From contig NZ_BOPH01000073.1 in NCBI RefSeq assembly GCF_016863655.1, forward strand, positions 1 through 64,000: a stretch of DNA of 64,000 nt. The letters are read 5' to 3'. Source of the stretch: Virgisporangium ochraceum (GTDB lineage Bacteria > Actinomycetota > Actinomycetes > Mycobacteriales > Micromonosporaceae). The notes beneath the pieces were generated by a model, which saw only the letters and a program-made list of their open reading frames with translations, was not told where the DNA came from and made no database searches. Each line of letters opens with the position of its first letter. Position 1 is the stretch's first letter. The position numbers and the translations under genes are program-made. Positions 59,437 through 64,000 of this stretch are shown piece by piece.

Positions 59437-60641
59437 CAGGTGACGCTACCGCGACAGACCCCTTCCCGCCGTGCGGTCTCTGCCACAGCATGCGCGACCA
59501 CCGATGCGACGCTCGGGTCGAGCGCGCTGGGCACGATGGCGTCGGGCTTCAGGTCGCCGGCGACGGTGCCGGCGATCGCCTCCGCCGCGGCCAGCTTCAT
59601 GCCCTCGGTGATGCGGGTGGCGCGGGCGTCGAGCGCGCCGCGGAACACCCCCGGGAACGCCAGGACGTTGTTGATCTGGTTCGGGAAGTCGCTGCGGCCG
59701 GTGGCGACGAGGGCCGCGTGCCGGTGCGCGATCGACGGCAGCACCTCGGGCGTCGGGTTGGCCAACGCGAAGATCACGCCACCGGCGTTCATGCCGGCCA
59801 ACGCGTCTTCGGGGATGGTGCCGCCGCTGAGGCCGATCAGCACGTCGGCGCCCTTGAGCGCCTCGTGGATGCCGCCGTCGGTGCGCTTCTCGTTGGTGAT
59901 CTCGGCCAGCCCGCGCTTCGCCTCGTTGAGGTCGCCGCGCCCGCTGTGGATCGTCCCGCGCGAGTCGAGCACGATCACCTCGGCGCCGTCGACGCCGCCG
60001 GCGATGAGCATCTTCGCCACGGCCGTGCCGGAGGCGCCCGCCCCGGAGATCACCACGCGGAGGTCACCCAGGTCGCGGCGCAGAAGGGTGGACGCGTTGC
60101 GCAGCGCCGCCAGCACCACGATCGCCGTGCCGTGCTGGTCGTCGTGGAACACCGGAATGTCGAGCGCCTCGATCAGCCGGCGCTCGATGTCGAAGCACCG
60201 CGGGGCGGAGATGTCCTCGAGGTTGATGCCGCCGAACGACGGCGCCATGGCGGTCACCGCGGCGACGATCGCGTCGGGGTCCTTGGTGTCGAGGCAGATC
60301 GGCACGGCGTCGACGTTTCCGAACTGCTTGAACAGCACCGCCTTGCCCTCCATGACGGGCATGGCGCCGCGGGGCCCGATGTCGCCGAGGCCGAGCACGG
60401 CGGTTCCGTCGGTGACCACCGCGACCGTGCTGCCGACCCACGTGTAGTCGTGGACCAGCGACTCGTCGGCGGCAATCGCCTCACAGACCCGGGCGACCCC
60501 GGGCGTGTAGGCCATCGAGAGGTCCTCGCGCGTCGCGAGGGGAACGGTCGAATGCACAGCGAGCTTGCCGCCCTTGTGCATGGCGAAGATGGGATCAGCA
60601 GGGTCGAACGATGTCACGGTGCCCTCCAGGGTGCGCTTCAT
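59436..60641 (-). CDS. NAD(P)-dependent malic enzyme
   Basis: 401 aa. LAVHSTVPLATREDLSMAYTPGVARVCEAIA, VGSTVAVVTDGTAVLGLGDIGPRGAMPVMEGKAVLFKQFGNVDA and LEDISAPRCFDIERRL with FHDDQHGTAIV are classical malic-enzyme stretches. SGAGASGTAVAKML is the dinucleotide site. It oxidatively decarboxylates malate to pyruvate, giving NAD(P)H. The short bacterial form is present, without the phosphotransacetylase domain of MaeB. It is followed by the MDR gene with an ATGA overlap. Confidence 0.95.
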   Translation of the reverse strand: MKRTLEGTVTSFDPADPIFAMHKGGKLAVHSTVPLATREDLSMAYTPGVARVCEAIAADESLVHDYTWVGSTVAVVTDGTAVLGLGDIGPRGAMPVMEGKAVLFKQFGNVDAVPICLDTKDPDAIVAAVTAMAPSFGGINLEDISAPRCFDIERRLIEALDIPVFHDDQHGTAIVVLAALRNASTLLRRDLGDLRVVISGAGASGTAVAKMLIAGGVDGAEVIVLDSRGTIHSGRGDLNEAKRGLAEITNEKRTDGGIHEALKGADVLIGLSGGTIPEDALAGMNAGGVIFALANPTPEVLPSIAHRHAALVATGRSDFPNQINNVLAFPGVFRGALDARATRITEGMKLAAAEAIAGTVAGDLKPDAIVPSALDPSVASVVAHAVAETARREGVCRGSVT

Positions 60642-60724
60642 TGCGCTGGCGATTCGAAAATGAACTTCTCGCGGAGGCGACCGGTGGGTCGAGGCGAAAG
60701 GGCGGCAGCGTGGGGTTACCTGCG

Positions 60725-61039
60725 TCAGCCGACGTCCCGACCCACTTTAACCGACCCCGGAGACGGCCAGTACCTGCAGAGCACCCTGCCCACGACGTCG
60801 GCCACCCCGTACGCCCGGGAGTCGTCGGAGGTGAGACCGTTGTCGCTGACCAGCCACCAGCCGCCGGCCTCGGCGCGGACCGCCCGTTTCACGACGAGCA
60901 GGTCGGGTCGGCTGCGGAAGCGCGCGACCACGACGTCGCCGGGCCGGGCGACCCCGGTGCGCCGCACGAGAACCAGGTCGCCCGACCGCAGCGTCGGCAC
61001 CATCGACGGTCCGCTCACCCGGGCCGTGAAGAACCGCAT
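60725..61039 (-). CDS. sodX: Nickel-SOD maturation peptidase (S26 family)
   Basis: 104 aa from ATG 61039 (GAGG 7 nt upstream; a GTG at 61042 is also in frame). VSGPSMVPTL holds the catalytic Ser12 and LLVVKRAV the Lys51 of a signal-peptidase-like Ser/Lys dyad. VSDNGLTSDDSRAYGVADVVGRVL is the C-terminal box of S26 enzymes. It lacks the membrane anchor of normal signal peptidases. It is divergent from sodN with an 88-bp gap, which identifies it as SodX, the protease that removes the SodN propeptide. Confidence 0.93.
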   Translation of the reverse strand: MRFFTARVSGPSMVPTLRSGDLVLVRRTGVARPGDVVVARFRSRPDLLVVKRAVRAEAGGWWLVSDNGLTSDDSRAYGVADVVGRVLCRYWPSPGSVKVGRDVG

Positions 61040-61127
61040 CACACCGCCTCGGGGTTGCTGTGCCGGCTTCTGCGGAGCGGAGTAGGGTCAGACCGGAGGA
61101 TCATCGCAAACCATCCGGGAGGGTTCG

Positions 61128-61544
61128 ATGCGGTTGACGCGTCTCATCTCCAGTGTTCTTTCCCCGCGTACCGTCGTCAGCGCCCACTGTGACCTGCCGT
61201 GCGGCGTGTACGACCCGGCACAGGCCCGCATCGAGGCTGAATCGATCAAGGCCATCGCCGAGAAGTACGCCGCCAACGAGGACCCCGAGTTCCGCACCCG
61301 GGCGATCGTCATCAAGGAGCAGCGGGCCGAGCTCGTGAAGCACCACCTCTGGGTGCTGTGGACCGACTACTTCAAGCCGCCGCACTTCGAGAAGTACCCG
61401 CACCTGCACGCCCTCTTCAACGAGGCCACCAAGCTCGCCGGCGCCAGCGGCGCCAAGGGCTCGGTCGACGCCGCCGTTGCCGAGCAGTTGCTGGGCAAGA
61501 TCGACGAGATCTCCAAGATCTTCTGGGAAACCAAGCAGGCCTGA
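61128..61544 (+). CDS. sodN: Nickel superoxide dismutase
   Basis: 138 aa. The first 19 residues (MRLTRLISSVLSPRTVVSA) are the propeptide removed by SodX. The mature protein begins H20-C-D-L-P-C-G, the nickel hook (His20, Cys21 and Cys25). The four-helix bundle follows (ESIKAIAEKYAAN, EQRAELVKHHLWVLWTDYFKPPHFEKYP). CGGGAGGG precedes the ATG. It converts superoxide to oxygen and peroxide. Nickel-dependent repression of an iron SOD (Nur) is usual in actinomycetes, but no iron SOD is in this window. Confidence 0.98.
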   Translation: MRLTRLISSVLSPRTVVSAHCDLPCGVYDPAQARIEAESIKAIAEKYAANEDPEFRTRAIVIKEQRAELVKHHLWVLWTDYFKPPHFEKYPHLHALFNEATKLAGASGAKGSVDAAVAEQLLGKIDEISKIFWETKQA

Positions 61545-61645
61545 TCGATTCGACGGTTGCGGCCCCCATCGCCCGGGTACGGGTATGGGGGCCGCGATGT
61601 CAGTCACGCATAGACCATAGAGTCGGTGCGAGGGGGATTACGGGT

Positions 61646-62056
61646 GTGACGCAGGTGATTCAAGAGCCTTGGGCAGATGACGTCGTCGTTCTTTCCGTGC
61701 CCGCCGCCGGGGCGTACCTGGGCGTCCTGCGCACGGCCACCGCGGGTCTCGCCGCCCGCCTCCAGTTCACCCTCGACGAGATCGAAGACCTGCGCATCGC
61801 CGTCGACGAGGCGTGCGCGATGCTGCTGCCGATCGCGACCCCCGAAGCCGAGTTGTCGTGCCTGTTCACGGTCACCGACGACGCGTTGATGGTCGAGACC
61901 AGCGTCCCCACCACGTCGTCCGGCCCGCGCCTGCCGGCCGAGTCGTTCTCGTGGCAGGTACTCAGCGCGCTCGCCGACGAGATCGACGCCGCGATCGCCA
62001 ACGGGCGGGCCTCGATCCGCATGACCAAGCGCCGTCCGGCCATCGACGGGTTCTAG
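61646..62056 (+). CDS. RsbW/UsfX-like anti-sigma factor (GHKL-type ATPase)
   Basis: 136 aa from GTG 61646, with GGGGG 8 nt upstream. ALAARLQFTLDEIEDLRIAVDEACAMLL contains the N-box of GHKL kinases, and VLSALADEIDAAIANGRASIRMTKRR the C-terminal helix. The Gly-rich G1/G2 boxes are weak, as in mycobacterial UsfX. It likely binds a SigF/SigB-type sigma factor. In mycobacteria the sigma-factor gene follows directly; here no sigma gene is adjacent, and the next gene is on the opposite strand. Confidence 0.88.
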   Translation: MTQVIQEPWADDVVVLSVPAAGAYLGVLRTATAGLAARLQFTLDEIEDLRIAVDEACAMLLPIATPEAELSCLFTVTDDALMVETSVPTTSSGPRLPAESFSWQVLSALADEIDAAIANGRASIRMTKRRPAIDGF

Positions 62057-62406
62057 CCCAGCGCCTCGCGGGTCTGTGACACGAGCAGCAGGCCCGCGCA
62101 CCCGACGGCCAGCACCACCAGCACCGCACCGGCCGGTGCGCCGTTGTTCACGAGACTGAAGCCGGCCACCGAGAGCAGCAGCTGCAGCACGATCAGCGGG
62201 GCGCGCGTCCACTTGCGACGCCGCCACAGGCCGACGCTCAGTACCGTGAACGCCACCGCGTACAGGGCGAAGTAGCCGATGACGCGCCAGGCGCCGGCCT
62301 CGCCGGACGTGGCGACCGCCAGGAAGACGATGTACGCCCACACCGCCACCGCTTCGAGCACAACGATCGCGGTGGCGATCCAGAGCGTCGTCGACCGGGC
62401 CGGCAC
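62053..62406 (-). CDS. Small four-helix membrane protein, unknown function
   Basis: 117 aa from GTG 62406 (a TAGGGT hexamer ends 7 nt before it; GTG 62415 is in frame). Four hydrophobic helices (about 8-28, 39-57, 68-85, 90-108) with a basic loop (RRRKWTRAPL). The stop overlaps the anti-sigma stop by 4 nt. No conserved catalytic residues are seen. Divergent from the lipid-kinase gene. Family not recognised. Confidence 0.75.
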   Translation of the reverse strand: MPARSTTLWIATAIVVLEAVAVWAYIVFLAVATSGEAGAWRVIGYFALYAVAFTVLSVGLWRRRKWTRAPLIVLQLLLSVAGFSLVNNGAPAGAVLVVLAVGCAGLLLVSQTREALG

Positions 62407-62413
62407 GCCAACC

Positions 62414-62419
62414 ACCCTA
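62414..62419 (-). promoter_or_regulatory. Probable leaderless -10 element of the four-helix membrane protein
   Basis: TAGGGT on the minus strand ends 7 nt before GTG 62406. Confidence 0.45.
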
Positions 62420-62434
62420 ACCCGGCGGCCGGAG

Positions 62435-62440
62435 TACCCT
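62435..62440 (+). promoter_or_regulatory. Probable leaderless -10 element of the lipid-kinase gene
   Basis: TACCCT ends 7 nt before ATG 62448. The divergent gene has the same arrangement 20 bp away. Confidence 0.5.
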
Positions 62441-62447
62441 TCGGCCC

Positions 62448-63398
62448 ATGCGGGCGCTCCTCGTCGTCAACCCCAAGGCGACGACGACCAGCGAATACAA
62501 CCGTGATCTCCTCATCCGCGCGCTGCGCGGCACGGTGGATCTGCGGCTGGAGTACACGATGCGGCGTGGTCACGCCGTGTCGCTGGTTCGTGACGCCGCC
62601 CGCGACGGGGTCGACCTCGTGGTGACGCTCGGCGGCGACGGCACGGTCAACGAGGCGGTCAACGGGTTGCTCGCGGCGGATCCGGCCGGCACCGAGGGCG
62701 CGGCGTACGGCGCCGCTCGGCGTCCCCGGCTGGCCGTCGTTCCCGGCGGATCGACAAACGTCTTCGCCCGCGCGGTCGGGCTGCCCCGTGACTGGGCCGA
62801 GGCCACCCAGGTGATCCTCGGTGCTCTGCGCGACGACCGCACCCGCACGATCGGGGTCGGCCGAGCAGACGACCGCTACTTCACGTTCTGCGCGGGCCTC
62901 GGCCTCGACGCCGAGGTGGTGCGGCGCGTCGAGCGGGCCCGGCTCAAGGGCCGCGTGTCGACGTCGGGCCTCTACATCCGGTCGGCCGTGGCGCAGTACT
63001 TCACCGAGACCGATCGCAAGACCCCGGGGATGACCCTGTCGAGATCGGGCTTCCCCGATGAGCTCGGCCTGGCGAGCGCGATCGTCCAGAACACGGCCCC
63101 ATGGACCTACCTGGGCGAACGCGAGATCCACGCCTCGGTTGACGCGTCGTTCGACACAGGGCTCGACGTGCTCGGGATCAAGGTGCTGCGGGTGCCGAGC
63201 ACGGCGCGGCTGGCGTCCCAGTTGCTGCGCGGTCGTGCCCGGATCAGCGGGAAACAGGTGATGATCGTCCATGACGTTTACTCGTTCGTGCTCCGGGCAG
63301 AACGTCCTATGGCGTTGCAGCTTGACGGTGATTACCTCGGAGAGCGGGGTAAGGTGGAGTTTGTCGCGGTTCCCGAGGCGATCCGCGTCGTGTGTTGA
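62448..63398 (+). CDS. Diacylglycerol/lipid kinase family protein
   Basis: 316 aa. The N-terminal catalytic domain has ALLVVNPKA and VTLGGDGTVNEAVNGLL (the GGDGT active-site loop, about 64-68), with PGGSTNVFARAVGLP. The C-terminal beta-sandwich includes VQNTAPWTYLGEREIHASVDAS and MALQLDGDYLGERGKVEF. It phosphorylates lipids such as diacylglycerol or long-chain bases with ATP (DagK/YegS family). Upstream -10 suggests a leaderless transcript. A 314-bp gap follows. Confidence 0.93.
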   Translation: MRALLVVNPKATTTSEYNRDLLIRALRGTVDLRLEYTMRRGHAVSLVRDAARDGVDLVVTLGGDGTVNEAVNGLLAADPAGTEGAAYGAARRPRLAVVPGGSTNVFARAVGLPRDWAEATQVILGALRDDRTRTIGVGRADDRYFTFCAGLGLDAEVVRRVERARLKGRVSTSGLYIRSAVAQYFTETDRKTPGMTLSRSGFPDELGLASAIVQNTAPWTYLGEREIHASVDASFDTGLDVLGIKVLRVPSTARLASQLLRGRARISGKQVMIVHDVYSFVLRAERPMALQLDGDYLGERGKVEFVAVPEAIRVVC

Positions 63399-63506
63399 GA
63401 GTCCAAGTGGATATGGCGCGACACCTCAACGAAGGTCCGTCGTTTAACCTGCTGCGGTACTACATTGGTTACTGACTGTTGCGAGCAGGGGTAACGCCTT
63501 TCGAAT

Positions 63507-63553
63507 AAATACGGACAAACGGTGCGTGAGGTTGCTCACCGGCCGTATTTTTT
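63507..63553 (+). terminator. Intrinsic terminator with T-run upstream of whiB1
   Basis: AAATACGG (63507-63514) and CCGTATTT (63543-63550) form the outer stem, CGGTG/CACCG (63520-63524 and 63537-63541) the inner one, and six Ts (63548-63553) follow. It would end the lipid-kinase transcript or a short RNA. Confidence 0.75.
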
Positions 63554-63583
63554 CTCAGTCGCCCCCTTGACATCACGGCAGTT

Positions 63584-63599
63584 CGTGAAAGTATTCACA
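63584..63599. promoter_or_regulatory. CRP-like binding site upstream of whiB1
   Basis: CGTGA-N6-TCACA, one base off the TGTGA-N6-TCACA consensus. It follows a TTGACA hexamer by 11 nt. whiB1 of Mycobacterium tuberculosis is controlled by the cAMP receptor protein, so a conserved link is likely (inference). Confidence 0.6.
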
Positions 63600-63712
63600 A
63601 GCGAAGACGCCTGCTCACGCGCTGCCGGACATCAACACCGCCAATACTCGACCGGTACCGCGAGATGCATAGAAATGATCTGGTAATCCGCGAAGCAAGG
63701 AGTGTTGCCGTC

Positions 63713-63970
63713 ATGTCGGACTGGCGCCACGTTGCCGCCTGCCGCGACGAGGACCCGGAGCTGTTCTTTCCGATTGGAACATCCGGACCCGCGCTGCTTC
63801 AGGTGGAACAGGCCAAGGCGGTCTGCCGCCGCTGCTCGGTTGTCGATGAGTGCCTTCGATGGGCTCTCGACTCCGGGCAGGATGCCGGTGTGTGGGGTGG
63901 CATGAGCGAAGAAGAGCGCCGCGCCGTCAAGCGCCGCGGTGGCCTTCGGGTGCGTGCCCACTCCGCCTGA
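63713..63970 (+). CDS. whiB1: WhiB-family Fe-S transcription factor, WhiB1/WblE type
   Basis: 85 aa from ATG 63713 with AAGGAG 10 nt upstream. The cluster ligands are Cys10, Cys38, Cys41 and Cys47 (AAC, VCRRC, DEC), GVWGG is at 59-63 and a basic tail RAVKRRGG follows. DWRHVAACRDEDPELFFPIG and SGPALLQVEQAKAVCRRC match WhiB1. WhiB1 binds the housekeeping sigma factor through a [4Fe-4S] cluster that reacts with nitric oxide, and is essential in mycobacteria. A CRP-like site lies about 114 nt upstream. Confidence 0.95.
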   Translation: MSDWRHVAACRDEDPELFFPIGTSGPALLQVEQAKAVCRRCSVVDECLRWALDSGQDAGVWGGMSEEERRAVKRRGGLRVRAHSA

Positions 63971-64000
63971 TACGCGAGCCGGGCACCAGCTCGGCTGCCC

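Larger units (their letters stand above)
63399..63712. other. Intergenic region upstream of whiB1
   Basis: No gene seen in 314 bp. It holds a strong intrinsic terminator (63507-63553), a possible -35 TTGACA (63567-63572) and a CRP-like dyad (63584-63599). A 5-bp GTTAC/GTAAC pair lies at about 63467-63495. Confidence 0.7.

Noticed and set aside
63399-63712. 6C small RNA upstream of whiB1
   Set aside because: The required C-rich loops are not present in the segment before the terminator.

Overview
The window is chromosomal DNA from a high-G+C actinomycete. Third codon positions are almost all G or C, starts are often GTG, and ATGA/GTGA gene overlaps are common. Marker genes include a WhiB1-type WhiB, the four-gene GlgE pathway, a nickel SOD with its SodX peptidase, Kgd-type 2-oxoglutarate decarboxylase/dehydrogenase, DUF397 proteins with a DUF5753 regulator, and a DUF6104-like small protein. 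My best guess is the family Micromonosporaceae, by inference only. No tRNA, rRNA, CRISPR array, integrase or transposase was seen.

Layout. 1-1789: end of a pca (protocatechuate/beta-ketoadipate) operon on the minus strand (pcaI-pcaJ-pcaH). 1962-7168: small membrane proteins, an alpha/beta hydrolase coupled to a methyltransferase, a SARP-type regulator fused to an alpha/beta hydrolase domain, an NmrA-like protein and a SanA-like protein. 7165-10711: PadR regulator with a double palindromic operator, then an ABC ATPase and FtsX-like permease. 10698-13756 (minus): two unknown proteins, SurE and a PfkB-family kinase. 13869-21216: glgE-treS-mak-glgB, which converts trehalose to maltose-1-phosphate and then to branched alpha-glucan. 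21307-25598: a CAP-domain secreted protein facing a large secreted subtilase coupled to a small coiled-coil membrane protein. 25696-28458: two DUF397 genes, about 1.2 kb of gene-poor DNA, and a DUF5753 regulator. 28506-33808: orphan substrate-binding lipoprotein, NlpC/P60 endopeptidase, trans-aconitate-methyltransferase-like enzyme and an Hsp70-like protein with a proline-rich linker. 33809-34077: a repeat cluster with a perfect 26-bp inverted repeat. 34078-40790: group-2 sigma factor, SDR, prolyl oligopeptidase, secreted 5'-nucleotidase, GNAT. 40787-42753: ABC exporter. 42840-48004: a four-gene minus-strand cluster built around a giant PqqD-like/M50 protease/cyclic-nucleotide-binding-like/FecR-like membrane protein. 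48297-52267: ornithine-lipid acyltransferases OlsB/OlsA, DUF3052, another ABC exporter. 52417-64000: kgd, PLP enzyme, small proteins, lipoprotein hydrolase, MDR reductase, malic enzyme, SodX/SodN, RsbW-like anti-sigma, lipid kinase and whiB1.

The most unusual parts are: (i) the 42.8-48.0 kb cluster, in which a leader-like protein with 11-residue SGASFG repeats and Asp-rich calcium-type repeats sits with a Cys-rich small protein, an acidic protein and a multidomain intramembrane protease; (ii) the SARP-alpha/beta hydrolase fusion, a candidate one-component small-molecule sensor; and (iii) the Hsp70 ATPase domain joined to a novel C-terminal domain. A recurring theme is the TANNNT hexamer 6-8 nt before start codons, suggesting leaderless transcripts. 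In several places the stop codon of the preceding gene lies inside that -10 element.

All family assignments come from reading the sequence without database searches. Domain names mark resemblance, and residue numbers were counted by hand.
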